Assembly: GCF_964048965.1 (NCBI RefSeq) | Contig: NZ_OZ040189.1 | Location: 3,574,501-3,638,500, forward strand | Reading direction: 5' to 3' | Length of the DNA: 64,000 nt | Source of the DNA: Tenacibaculum sp. 190130A14a | GTDB taxonomy: Bacteria; Bacteroidota; Bacteroidia; Flavobacteriales; Flavobacteriaceae | In this document: piece after piece, positions 35,834-44,179 of the stretch | Layout of the letters: every line of letters begins with the position of its first letter | Position numbering within the stretch: position 1 is the stretch's first letter | Made by a program: the position numbers and the translations under genes | Notes under the pieces: generated by a model | The model's database searches: none | The model's input: the letters and a program-made list of their open reading frames with translations, nothing else | What the model was told of the DNA's origin: nothing

Positions 35834-36809
35834 TGAAAAAGATAAGTCTGGAATTATTCAAGACGCTTTTGACAATTCTAGACTTAATCTAATTATTTTT
35901 CCCACCGAACAATGTAATTTCAGATGTACATATTGCTATGAAGATTTTAAAATTGGCAATATGAAAAGTGAGTTAATTGAAAGTATAAAAAAACTAGTTC
36001 TAAAGAGAGCACCACAGCTAAAATCGTTGGAATATAGTTGGTTTGGAGGTGAACCTTTGTTGGCTTTTAAATCTATAATAGAGATATTGGAATTCACAAA
36101 TTCTTTAACTGAAAAATATCCTAATTTTTCAAGCATTTCAAATATAACTACAAATGCCTACTCACTAAGTATTAACAGATTCATAAAGCTTGTTTCAAAT
36201 AATGTCAAGGTTTTTCAAATATCATTAGATGGTGACTCAACAATACACGACAAAACCAGACTATTAAAAAACGGGAATGGTACCTTCGAAAAAATTTGGA
36301 ATAACTTAAAGAAAATAAAAGAAACAACTTTAGACTTTGAAATTATACTTAGAATTCACTTTCACCCCAGAAATGCTGAAAAAATGGAAAGTTTAGTATC
36401 AAAGTTAAACTCTGATTTTAATGATGAAAGATTTAAATTTTACTTTAAAGCAATAGAAGATTTGGGCGGAGAAAATTCAAAAAATGTTGTAAGAATGTCT
36501 CCGATTGAAAAAAATAATATAAAGAAGAGTCTAGAGAGCTTGGTAATAAATCAAAATCAAATTTTCAATCTTAAGAATTCTTATGTCTGTTATGCTTCCA
36601 AGCCTAATTCCTTAGCTATTCGAGGAGATGGAACACTAGCTAAGTGCACAGTTGCTCTAGATAAAGAAGAGAATAAATTAGGAAAACTAAATCTTGACGG
36701 TACACTTGATATTGATACGAACAAATTAAAATACTGGATGTCAGGATTTGAAAAGTGGGAAATAAACAAACTAGCTTGTCCTCACAAAGCAAATGAAAAA
36801 AGTGCCTAA
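35808..36809 (+). CDS. Radical SAM peptide maturase with partial SPASM domain
   Basis: A 333-residue enzyme expected to modify the adjacent precursor. The radical SAM cluster motif CNFRCTYC is at Cys36, 40 and 43, and the GGEP motif at 80-83. The SPASM region begins normally: Cys261 and Cys280 fit the pattern Cys-x(13)-Gly-x4-Cys. After Cys324 the protein stops at ACPHKANEKSA, without the usual second Cys group, so one auxiliary cluster is probably lost. The start codon lies inside the precursor gene, overlapping it by 26 bp. A premature stop at 36,807-36,809 is possible, but no downstream frame continues it. Confidence 0.72.
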   Translation: MEFVEQVVNEKDKSGIIQDAFDNSRLNLIIFPTEQCNFRCTYCYEDFKIGNMKSELIESIKKLVLKRAPQLKSLEYSWFGGEPLLAFKSIIEILEFTNSLTEKYPNFSSISNITTNAYSLSINRFIKLVSNNVKVFQISLDGDSTIHDKTRLLKNGNGTFEKIWNNLKKIKETTLDFEIILRIHFHPRNAEKMESLVSKLNSDFNDERFKFYFKAIEDLGGENSKNVVRMSPIEKNNIKKSLESLVINQNQIFNLKNSYVCYASKPNSLAIRGDGTLAKCTVALDKEENKLGKLNLDGTLDIDTNKLKYWMSGFEKWEINKLACPHKANEKSA

Positions 36810-36946
36810 CAATGTATAGAAAAAATAGGTGAAACAGTGGTAAAATCAAAGGTTTTAGCTCATATCTAACTTTGTCCTTCACTGAAAGTTCTGTGCTTCA
36901 AAATTGCCTAATTTTCATATACTCACCGTTAAATATTATTTACTAC

Positions 36947-36968
36947 AAACACCTTAGTTAAGGTGTTT
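36947..36968 (+). terminator. Terminator after the radical SAM gene
   Basis: Ten-base stem AAACACCTTA / TAAGGTGTTT with a two-base loop, followed by further T residues. It separates the RiPP-like genes from the small membrane peptide at 36,973. Confidence 0.75.
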
Positions 36969-36972
36969 TTTT

Positions 36973-37092
36973 ATGTCCAAAATTTTAGAAACAAATTTTA
37001 AAATAATTGTAGGAATTATGAAATTATTAGGAATAGCAGCAATCATTTACGTTGTATTCAAAATTGTAAGATGGTTAATTGATGAATATTAA
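36973..37092 (+). CDS. Very small membrane peptide
   Basis: A 39-residue frame beginning at 36,973 with one long hydrophobic helix (IAAIIYVVFKIVRWLIDEY). An internal ATG at 37,018 with a better ribosome site would give 24 residues. Such peptides accompany some peptide-export or immunity loci. Reality is uncertain, but the hydrophobic pattern is strong. Confidence 0.4.
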   Translation: MSKILETNFKIIVGIMKLLGIAAIIYVVFKIVRWLIDEY

Positions 37093-37817
37093 TTTAATTG
37101 TAGTAAAAGAGAAAAGGAACCGATTAAAGTTCCTTTATCAGCCAGATAGCTAATCCCCTTACTAGCTAAATGACTATGCTAAATTATAAAAACCACAGTT
37201 GATTTTGAGAACCGTTAGTCGAAAAACAAGTAAGGAGAAGCCTTTTTTCAATTTGAATAAAAAAATATAAACAATAGTCTTATGATAATAAAAGAAGAAA
37301 GAATTGAATTAAAGAATAAAAAGTACAGACAAATATTAAATTCATCTGTACCAATACCTTAATGTGCAACCCCTTAATAGCACATATAGGAAAAAATTTG
37401 CTAGCTACTCAAATATACGTAAATAATTGAAATTTAATGTTTTACAAAAAAAAGGCAAGAAAAAAGAATTTCAAGCCTTTCTATTCATAAATAAATCTGT
37501 GGGAGATCCTTTTATAGAATAGTGTAAAGGTAAAGATAATTATTGAGAAAAAAAGCTCCTAATGGAGCTCCTAAATTAACAAGGAAGTTAATTTAAATGT
37601 ATTGATAAATATGTTATAGCGTCCCCCCGGACTTTCTAATACATAGCTTATATATAATACAAATTCAAATATAAAAAAAAAACCACCGAGGTGGGCGCTT
37701 TTTAGGGAAAATGATTAAAAAAGAACATTATAATCATTCTCTCAAAAAGGAGAATAAAAGTAAGTAAAATATTCATAGTGAAATCACTGAATTTAAATAG
37801 TTAAAAACCTGTAGAAT
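37093..37817 (+). other. Intergenic region of about 720 bp with several hairpins
   Basis: No supported gene. Hairpins include AGGCAAG...TTGAAATTC-region complements near 37,452, GCTCC..GGAGC near 37,555, and CCACC GAG GTGG near 37,684. Several short A/T runs next to them suggest terminators or leader structures. A 26-codon frame at 37,282 reads MIIKEERIELKNKKYRQILN but I do not consider it supported. Confidence 0.4.
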
Positions 37818-37985
37818 ATGAAACATTATATACAAGGATTCTTAATAGGGTTAAAACCAATACTCTCAATATTGTTAGTTGTTAATTACTACTACTTGTT
37901 AGAGTGGTTAGAAGTTGATTTTTATTCAATTTTTCCTATTGGATTGATTGGGGTGTGCTTTTTAGGGTATCAATTAGAGAAATAA
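37818..37985 (+). CDS. Small two-helix membrane protein
   Basis: A 55-residue frame with two hydrophobic segments (FLIGLKPILSILLVVNYYYL and IFPIGLIGVCFLGY) and a short basic end. It starts with a clean leader and precedes the C39-like peptidase by 27 bp, so the two may be linked. Unknown function. Confidence 0.5.
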   Translation: MKHYIQGFLIGLKPILSILLVVNYYYLLEWLEVDFYSIFPIGLIGVCFLGYQLEK

Positions 37986-38012
37986 AAGACGATTTTTTTA
38001 ACTTTAGTATAA

Positions 38013-38492
38013 ATGTACAAATTCCTTATCACAATACTTTATGTTATTGGTTATCCTGATTTAGCTTTTCTACTCCAAACAAATAAATATTCAAATAAGA
38101 GAATGAAAAATGATAATGCAACCATAAAATTTAAACAGCAGCCATTTAGCTCAATGCTTTGTGGTCAAACCTGCCTTTCAATGATTACAGGAGAAAGTAT
38201 AGAAGATATCAGTAAGGAATTAGGTAAAGATTGGGAGACGGATATTTACGAACACATTATGCCGTTTTTATCCAAAAGAAACTATAATGTAAGAGCCATA
38301 AAAGTCTTTGATATTACGTTTGAAGAAGTTCCGAATGAAAGTATTATTCTATTTAGATACCCTAACGGAAATGGTCATTTTGTTATTAAACACAATGATA
38401 GATACTTTGATCCAGCAATAGGTATTGTTAATCAATATTTGGCAAATAGAAAAATAACCAATTACCTAACATTTGAAAAGAAAGAAGCATAA
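38013..38492 (+). CDS. C39-like cysteine peptidase
   Basis: A 159-residue protein with a hydrophobic N-terminus (about 1-20) and a papain-type catalytic set of the C39 family: Gln42/43, Cys50 in MLCGQTCLSMITG, His122 in GHFVI and Asp133 in FDPAIG. C39 peptidases cleave double-glycine leaders of exported peptides, but the precursor at 35,552 lacks a double-glycine site, so its target is unclear. A start at ATG 38,103 would remove the hydrophobic part; I prefer 38,013. Peptidase identity is well supported by the motif set. Confidence 0.72.
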   Translation: MYKFLITILYVIGYPDLAFLLQTNKYSNKRMKNDNATIKFKQQPFSSMLCGQTCLSMITGESIEDISKELGKDWETDIYEHIMPFLSKRNYNVRAIKVFDITFEEVPNESIILFRYPNGNGHFVIKHNDRYFDPAIGIVNQYLANRKITNYLTFEKKEA

Positions 38493-38496
38493 AAAA

Positions 38497-38515
38497 ACCA
38501 CTCAAACTGAGTGGT
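38497..38515 (+). terminator. Terminator after the C39-like gene
   Basis: Stem ACCACTC / GAGTGGT around a five-base loop, directly after an A run and four bases behind the stop codon. Confidence 0.75.
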
Positions 38516-38620
38516 AAAATTGCTATGAAAAAGAAAAATGTATAACCGACCTCCTCGATTATATAGTAACTAAATTAAGAATAATAATTGTTTTGAACAA
38601 TAGTGATTTAATAAAAATCC

Positions 38621-38768
38621 GCAACAAAATTGCAACAAGGGAATTAAGTTGTTGCACGAGTTCACACAAACCCTAAACTTTAATTAACAGCGAGTTACAG
38701 GTATTTATTTAACCCTTGCAACAAAAATGCAACAGAAAACCAACAATGTTGCAACAAAATTGCAACAG
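38621..38768. repeat. GCAAC/GTTGC repeat, copy A (partial)
   Basis: About 150 bp containing several copies of GCAACA and GTTGC (GCAACAAAATTGCAACAA near 38,621; GCAACAGAAAACCAACAATG near 38,729). It shares the segment CAACAATGTTGCAACAAA with copy D at 46.9 kb. Its right end forms the first codons of the next gene. Confidence 0.75.
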
Positions 38769-39029
38769 AAATTAACAGCAATGAAACAACAATTTGAGGA
38801 ACAAAAGAAATTGAAAATCGAAGAATTAAGAAATAACCCTATTGGGACTAAAAAGGACTTATCCAATAAATATTGGAAGCTACCTACTTCATTTTTAAGA
38901 GAAACTATCAATAAAATTATTTCTGAAGCTCGGAATATAGAACTTATTGAAGCTAAAAAAGTAAAATCAATTACTCCCAAAGAATACTATATGTTTGTTA
39001 AGGAAATCGAAGGTATTGAATTAATATAA
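38727..39029 (+). CDS. Small basic protein whose start lies inside a repeat
   Basis: A 100-residue protein starting at the ATG at 38,727, within repeat copy A, which gives a Gln-rich N-terminus (MQQKTNNVATKLQQKLTAMK). A start at 38,781 would skip the repeat-derived part. The rest is helical and basic (KKDLSNKYWKLPTSFLRETI), with a C-terminal EYYMFVKEIEGIELI. Function unknown. A plausible reading is a DNA-binding protein acting on the repeats it is built from. Confidence 0.5.
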   Translation: MQQKTNNVATKLQQKLTAMKQQFEEQKKLKIEELRNNPIGTKKDLSNKYWKLPTSFLRETINKIISEARNIELIEAKKVKSITPKEYYMFVKEIEGIELI

Positions 39030-39053
39030 ACATTTCTATCTGTTCTAATCGTA

Positions 39054-39078
39054 AAAGGAGTGCAAATTGCACTCCTTT
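39054..39078 (+). terminator. Terminator after the repeat-derived gene
   Basis: Twelve-base perfect arms (AAAGGAGTGCAA and its complement) around one base, 25 bp after the stop codon. Its right arm merges into the left copy of the 72-bp inverted repeat. Confidence 0.75.
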
Positions 39079-39138
39079 AGACTATATAACTTTGGTTCTT
39101 CATCCCCTAACCTGAATTACCAGTCTAAATTGACGTTA
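39067..39138. repeat. 72-bp inverted repeat, left copy
   Basis: Pairs with the sequence at 46,501-46,572 in reverse orientation with two mismatches in 72 bp. The boundary at 39,138 is sharp: beyond it the two copies diverge completely. The outer end runs into a GCAAC-type motif. Confidence 0.9.
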
Positions 39139-39173
39139 TATATACTCTAACCTTACAAACTATTTCTAGAAAA

Positions 39174-39578
39174 TTAATCTTTTTTAGTAAATACACTTAT
39201 AAGTTTAAAATCATCTATGGTTCTGTTTATTATAAGCCTATTTCCGTCCATAGTTGAACTAATAGCTATCCTCATTTCTCCATCATTAAATTTTAGAGAA
39301 TATCTATTTACAGACTCAGTATTCCATGTTCCATTTTTATCACCTGAAGACTGACAAGATCCTCTATTTAAATCAAATGTTTCCGAAACAAAACTTCCAT
39401 TTGGTTTGAAATTAATAGTCGATTTTTTTTGACAAGTAGTAGTTACACTTTTATCATTCAAAATGAACTCTACAAGATGCCATTCTCCAATTATATCTTC
39501 TTTTATAGTAATAGTGTTATTTGAACTTGAACAGGAAACCAAAATCAGTGTAGTTAAAACTAAAATTATTTTTTTCAT
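39174..39578 (-). CDS. Lipocalin-like lipoprotein
   Basis: A 134-residue lipoprotein (lipobox ILVSC) with the lipocalin/META-type strand order: EWHLVEFILNDKSV, then STINFKPNGSF, ending LISVFTKKD. Such domains bind small hydrophobic or metal ligands in the envelope. It is the third gene of a minus-strand trio in cargo block 1. The family is a reasonable match; the ligand is unknown. Confidence 0.65.
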   Translation of the reverse strand: MKKIILVLTTLILVSCSSSNNTITIKEDIIGEWHLVEFILNDKSVTTTCQKKSTINFKPNGSFVSETFDLNRGSCQSSGDKNGTWNTESVNRYSLKFNDGEMRIAISSTMDGNRLIINRTIDDFKLISVFTKKD

Positions 39579-39587
39579 ATAAATAGA

Positions 39588-40253
39588 TTATTTAATTAAG
39601 TTAAATGTTTTTTTATCCTTATCATAAATAAAATTTAACTCAATCTTACTTTTCTTTTTTGTAATCTCATTTAAAGATTCTCCACTAAAGACAGCATCAG
39701 TAAAAGAATCGTTATTAATATCTTTGAAGGTTAATTGTAATTCCTTTGGAACAAAAGTTTCTTCTAAATTTCCTCTTCCAATTGTTTGAATACTCCAATT
39801 ATCAGTGTTTAAAAAATCCTTAATCAAATTATCTTCCATACCATAAAAATGATGTATTCCGTTGCCTTTAAATGTAACTTCCGTAATTACAAGAAAAGGA
39901 TTCTCGTTCTCAAAAATTTTCTCAAAACTATAAGTGTTACCTAATAACTTGATAAGTACATCATTATTTTTATTTGTAACAACATAAGTTTTTCCTGTAT
40001 AATTAATATTGGATTCTGTAGAAGTTCGTGTTTCTATAAAGTTTACTTTTTCTGATGTACCATAGATGCTAATAGGAATTGAAAAATTAATTCTAGCATT
40101 AACATAGTCATCTCCATAAACCTTTTGAAGTAATTTAATCTCTTCTTTTTTTGTTTCTTCCAACCCTTTTTGTTCTTTAGTCGTAGCTGGCCCCGCACAA
40201 CCAAAAGTTGCAAACATTAAAAATATATTACTTAATAAAATAACTCTTTTCAT
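39588..40253 (-). CDS. Lipoprotein of unknown function
   Basis: A 221-residue lipoprotein (lipobox FATFGC near residue 18) with an acidic linker (EQKGLEETKKEEIKLLQKVY) and a beta-rich remainder; the segment DINNDSFTDAVFSGES looks like a calcium- or sugar-type turn. It lies between the lipocalin-like gene and the secreted gene and is probably in the same transcript. No family recognised. Confidence 0.6.
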   Translation of the reverse strand: MKRVILLSNIFLMFATFGCAGPATTKEQKGLEETKKEEIKLLQKVYGDDYVNARINFSIPISIYGTSEKVNFIETRTSTESNINYTGKTYVVTNKNNDVLIKLLGNTYSFEKIFENENPFLVITEVTFKGNGIHHFYGMEDNLIKDFLNTDNWSIQTIGRGNLEETFVPKELQLTFKDINNDSFTDAVFSGESLNEITKKKSKIELNFIYDKDKKTFNLIK

Positions 40254-40307
40254 AATTTAAAATTTTATTTGGATATTCAACTTTAAGACTACAGCAAACT
40301 CCTAAAT

Positions 40308-40745
40308 CTAACTTCGATATTCTTTTTTCTTCCTAAAAACCATGTTAATTCTATATTTTGTGTCGCTTGCAAAAACATCATCATTTTTTCCTGCTTCAAA
40401 ACCAGAAGTGTCTCCACTAACATTAAATGCATCTATATACTCATAACCTAATTTAGACATTGAATTAAGTAAGTCTGTTTGATTTCTAACACGTAACTTA
40501 TCTCCATCCTGCAAAATTTCTTCAAGGTTTTCTAATTCTTTTTTGTAGGGAGATCTTTTATATTCAATAATGATATCAATCCCTCCTAAAAGCTTTGTGT
40601 TCTCTGAAGTTATAACTATATACTCAGGAAGACTATTGATATTTGAAGAAGCACTACGTGTAACTTCTAATTCTTGTGAAAATGCACTAGAAGAGCTTAA
40701 AACAATGACTAACCCTACTAAAAAAAATGTTTTTAACTGTTTCAT
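40308..40745 (-). CDS. Secreted protein of unknown function
   Basis: A 145-residue protein with a signal peptide (ending SAFSQ) and a mature part containing VITSENTKLLGGIDIIIEYK and a C-terminal KYRINMVFRKKK. It is the first gene of the trio, with its start about 240 bp from repeat copy B. Unknown function. Confidence 0.6.
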   Translation of the reverse strand: MKQLKTFFLVGLVIVLSSSSAFSQELEVTRSASSNINSLPEYIVITSENTKLLGGIDIIIEYKRSPYKKELENLEEILQDGDKLRVRNQTDLLNSMSKLGYEYIDAFNVSGDTSGFEAGKNDDVFASDTKYRINMVFRKKKEYRS

Positions 40746-40982
40746 AATTTTTAAATAAAAAATACTTCAATAAGTACCTATTAAGGCCTTACTGAAGTAT
40801 ACGTTTATAATATTCGTAATAATTTAAAATTACTTATCCAATTTCTTCTCCAGTGATGATAAGTAATTACATTAAGCTGTTAGTCGAATAAAACTAAATA
40901 TTATTACAAAAAAAGAAATATTTATAATGCTTCTAATTAATATAATGCGTTATAGATTTTTTTATGTTTCCTTGTTATTAAA
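40746..40982. other. Intergenic region upstream of the lipoprotein trio
   Basis: About 240 bp of AT-rich sequence between the secreted-protein start and repeat copy B. It must hold the minus-strand promoter of the trio; I see no clear consensus and no other feature. Confidence 0.4.
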
Positions 40983-41105
40983 ATTGTTGCAAACCTGTTG
41001 CGAGTTTGTTGCAAATATGTTTCGCTATTACTCTAACCCCTTATAAATAAGGGTTACACTTCTATACATCCGGCCTTTAGACTGTTGCAAAATTGTTGCT
41101 GCATT
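40983..41105. repeat. GCAAC/GTTGC repeat, copy B
   Basis: About 120 bp with GTTGC motifs on both sides of a hairpin core, CCCTTAT AA ATAAGGG at 41,038-41,053. It shares the block ending TAGACTGTTGCAA and the core with copies C and D. It separates cargo block 1 from the HEPN-like gene. Confidence 0.85.
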
Positions 41106-41226
41106 GTAGATTTACTGGTAAACTTTCTTTGAAGACTTATATTTAACCTAATCAAAATTTTGGTTTAATCACTAATTTACCTGATATATACTTAAATTGA
41201 TTAAACGTGAGTAAAAGCAATAAGTT

Positions 41227-41736
41227 TCACAGGGTATAAGCGCTACATTTTTCTTTAATGTTTTCAAGAGCAATGAGAATTTTTTTTAAATCAAGAGTTT
41301 CGTTTCGAAATGTCAATACCCCTTCAACTTGATTATATGCTCTTTGATAAAATTTTGGAATTCCCCATTTTTCAGGTTTAAAAGGGGTAAAAGCGAGATC
41401 AATAAAACTAACACTTGATTGATCTTCGAATAAAGCTTCGATCCGTTCGTCATAGTGTTCAAAATGATTTCGAAGATTTCTATTAGCTATAATATTATTT
41501 TCATTTATACATAATAATTCTCGTAACTTCTTACCTCGTTCTTTGCTTTTTTTTGATATAGGCCATAGTATTTTAGAAACATTTCCTGTTGCCACAAGAA
41601 TAGATTGAATTGAACACCATGCTTCTATATGATCGAAATTTCCAGGATCAATAGGTAGGCGGGTTGCTGCTTGTTGAGCAATTTTTATCTGAAAAATTAT
41701 TTCACTTAAATAAACTGTATAGATAAATTCTTTCAT
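41227..41736 (-). CDS. Protein with HEPN-like RNHFEH motif
   Basis: A 169-residue soluble protein. Near residue 96 the segment NRNLRNHFEHYDERIEALFE carries the R-x4-H spacing of HEPN-type nucleases, in an all-helical context (ENIKEKCSAYTL at the end). HEPN proteins cut RNA in defence and toxin-antitoxin systems; here the motif is the only evidence. It stands alone between repeat copies B and C, so it behaves like an independent cargo unit. No partner nucleotidyltransferase is adjacent. Confidence 0.5.
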   Translation of the reverse strand: MKEFIYTVYLSEIIFQIKIAQQAATRLPIDPGNFDHIEAWCSIQSILVATGNVSKILWPISKKSKERGKKLRELLCINENNIIANRNLRNHFEHYDERIEALFEDQSSVSFIDLAFTPFKPEKWGIPKFYQRAYNQVEGVLTFRNETLDLKKILIALENIKEKCSAYTL

Positions 41737-41798
41737 GGAAACTTATAAAATTATTAATTCGTTTAAAATTAATTAAATTAACATCGTTTATCAATAGT

Positions 41799-41973
41799 TT
41801 TCTCTGTTGCTAAATTGTTGCAGTATTGTTGATTTGCTGTTGCAACTGTTGCACTTTTGTTGATTTTCTGCTGCAAATATGTTTAGGTATTACTCTAACC
41901 CCTTATAAAATAAGGACTACACTTCTATATATTCCAACTTTTAGACTGTTGCAACAATTTAGCAACAGAGAAA
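41799..41973. repeat. GCAAC/GTTGC repeat, copy C (most complete, with 24-bp inverted ends)
   Basis: A 175-bp unit whose ends form a perfect 24-bp inverted repeat (41,799-41,822 and 41,950-41,973, core GTTGCTAAATTGTTGCA). It contains several further GTTGC motifs. Inside lies the same CCCTTAT-type core as copies B and D. Architecture and size are MITE-like, but no transposase of matching type is present. Confidence 0.85.
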
Positions 41974-42080
41974 GCTATAATAGTAAGAAGAAAAGTAATT
42001 TACTTACTTATTTTTAGTAAACGACCATTTTATACAATTTATATTTTATAGTTTATTTTAGGTTTGTCAAAATTTATATA

Positions 42081-42851
42081 GTGAGAGAATCTAACAACAA
42101 TCATCAATACTCTGAACTATATCCTTCCAAAGGATTAGAAGATTTCATATCACTTTATTTTGAAGCAAAAAACCTTTCTGATAAACCTAAAAAAGTCACT
42201 ATTTGTCCTGATGGGTACTTCAAACTTATAATTCAAGTAAAAGAAAACAAAATAACATCTTATTTCCTAACTGGTATTTGGGTAAAAGAAATTGAAATTG
42301 TTATACCCGCTAAAGTAACTACTTACGGTGTAAAGTTTAAAATAATAGCCTCTGAAGCTATCCTAAAAAGAGAAATAAAATCTATACTAAACTCAGTAGA
42401 ACAACTAAATTTTAGCAAATTTGACATTAATAATTTAAACATTAATTCTTTTAAAAGTATTACTAAACAGTTAGAAGATAAATTTTATAAAGAACTCAAT
42501 TCTGAAAACGAAATTCAAGGAAATAGATTAAGGTTAAGCCAATTTCTATATAGTAATCATAAAGATATTCAAGCCAATGAAGTTGCTAATCAGATTTATT
42601 GGTCACATAGACAAATAAATAGATATTTAAATAAATATATAGGAGTAACATTAAAAAAGTATTTGAATATCCAAAAATGTTACCGTTCATATTTACATAT
42701 AAGAGAAGGTGATTTTTTCCCTGAAAAAGGGTTCTTTGATCAAGCCCATTTTATAAGAGAGGTAAAAAAACATACAGGACAAACACCTACTTCACTATTT
42801 AAAGATAAAAACGACCATTTTATACAATTGAAGAATATTGATAAGCTATAA
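42081..42851 (+). CDS. AraC-family transcriptional regulator
   Basis: A 256-residue regulator; the start is GTG at 42,081, since no in-frame ATG precedes a reasonable length. The N-terminal part (residues 14-120) looks like a ligand-sensing cupin-like domain with IEIVIPAKVTTYGVKFKI. The C-terminal AraC block reads NQIYWSHRQINRYLNKYIGV and ends KGFFDQAHFIREVKKHTGQT. It stands upstream of the reductase-like gene, which it probably controls. Confidence 0.8.
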   Translation: MRESNNNHQYSELYPSKGLEDFISLYFEAKNLSDKPKKVTICPDGYFKLIIQVKENKITSYFLTGIWVKEIEIVIPAKVTTYGVKFKIIASEAILKREIKSILNSVEQLNFSKFDINNLNINSFKSITKQLEDKFYKELNSENEIQGNRLRLSQFLYSNHKDIQANEVANQIYWSHRQINRYLNKYIGVTLKKYLNIQKCYRSYLHIREGDFFPEKGFFDQAHFIREVKKHTGQTPTSLFKDKNDHFIQLKNIDKL

Positions 42852-42870
42852 GTTTGAAAAAAACTTAAAC

Positions 42871-44169
42871 ATGCGAATCTTAAAACAAGAAATTTATTTT
42901 CCTATCATTGTAGGAATACACCTTATTTTTTGGTGTATAGATCTTTATTTTTTTAGCGGAAACTTTACTGAAGTTGATTCAGACACTATGTTTTTTGGCA
43001 GGTTACAAAATGTATCTTGGCAAAACCCTCATAGAATTATTGGAGAAATTTTCTCTTCATGGGTAGTAACTGTTTTTGCTTTCAATTTTTTAATGGCAAC
43101 TAGGGCTAAATGGGTAGAAAATCTATTCGGAGGTCTAGATAAAATGTATTTAATTCATAGACGCTCTGGTGTTATAGCTGTTGTATTGTTACTAGCTCAT
43201 TTTATAGTAGTTCCTAGAGCAATTGATTTCAATCTAGGAAAACCTTTAGGCTTCTATGCATTAGTTTTAATTCTTATAGGTGTTATTGTATCGACTGCAC
43301 CTTTTTTCAAAAGAAAGATACCATACCATAAATGGATAAACTTTCATAAACTTATGGGTGTTTTCTATGTTTTAGGTGTTATACATGGTTTCATGGTAGA
43401 TAGCTTAATAAAACAATTACCAATTACACGAATCTATGTTTTTACAATAGCTATTATTGGTGTGATAGCTTGGATTTATAGAGCTTTCTTATTTAATTTA
43501 TTCAATAAGAAATTAAATTATAGTGTAAAACAAGTAAAAGACCTTGGTAATAACATTACAGAATTAGAACTATTTCCTGAAAACAAATCTCTTAATTTTA
43601 AAGCTGGCCAATTTGCCTTTTTCACGTTCCCTAGTATTAGTAAAAGGGAACAGCACCCTTTTACAATCAGCAGTCACCCTCATCAAGACAACTTAAAAAT
43701 TACTGTTAAAGGGTTAGGAGATTACACAGACGATTTTGCTGAGAAAATAAAAGTTAAAGATAATGTCTTTGTTGAAGGCCCATACGGCAAATTTTCTTCA
43801 GCTTATTCAAAGGAAAAGGAACAAATATGGATCGCCGGTGGAATAGGTATCACTCCTTTTTTAGCTCTTAAAAATGATTACTATACAAATAAGGTAATGC
43901 TATACTGGTGTGTAAATAAAGAAAGTGAAGCTGTTTATAAAGAAGAGCTAGAAACCATAGCTGTTTCTGATCCTCTTTTTGAATTTGTTTTATGGAATTC
44001 AGAAAAAAGAGGACACATTACTGTAGATGATTTAAGTATAAGAGAGCCAGAAAAGAAGGCATATCTTATTTGTGGACCAAAAGCATTAAAAGAAAGTATT
44101 ACTAAGCAATTAAAACAAGAAGGAGTTAAGCAAAGTAATATTTATGATGAAGAATTTACATTCAGATAA
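42871..44169 (+). CDS. Ferric-reductase-like transmembrane oxidoreductase
   Basis: Predicted flavocytochrome-type reductase. About six membrane helices in the first 220 residues carry histidines (ELAHFIVVPRAID-type positions, e.g. LLLAHFIVVPRA and NFHKLMGVFYVLGVIHGF) that would bind haem. They are followed by an FAD domain (AGQFAFFTFPSI, HPFTISSHP) and an NAD(P) domain (EQIWIAGGIGITPF, KAYLICGPKALKESI). I start it at the ATG at 42,871 because an upstream TTG would overlap the AraC gene. The electron acceptor is unknown. Confidence 0.8.
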   Translation: MRILKQEIYFPIIVGIHLIFWCIDLYFFSGNFTEVDSDTMFFGRLQNVSWQNPHRIIGEIFSSWVVTVFAFNFLMATRAKWVENLFGGLDKMYLIHRRSGVIAVVLLLAHFIVVPRAIDFNLGKPLGFYALVLILIGVIVSTAPFFKRKIPYHKWINFHKLMGVFYVLGVIHGFMVDSLIKQLPITRIYVFTIAIIGVIAWIYRAFLFNLFNKKLNYSVKQVKDLGNNITELELFPENKSLNFKAGQFAFFTFPSISKREQHPFTISSHPHQDNLKITVKGLGDYTDDFAEKIKVKDNVFVEGPYGKFSSAYSKEKEQIWIAGGIGITPFLALKNDYYTNKVMLYWCVNKESEAVYKEELETIAVSDPLFEFVLWNSEKRGHITVDDLSIREPEKKAYLICGPKALKESITKQLKQEGVKQSNIYDEEFTFR

Positions 44170-44179
44170 ACAATAAAAA

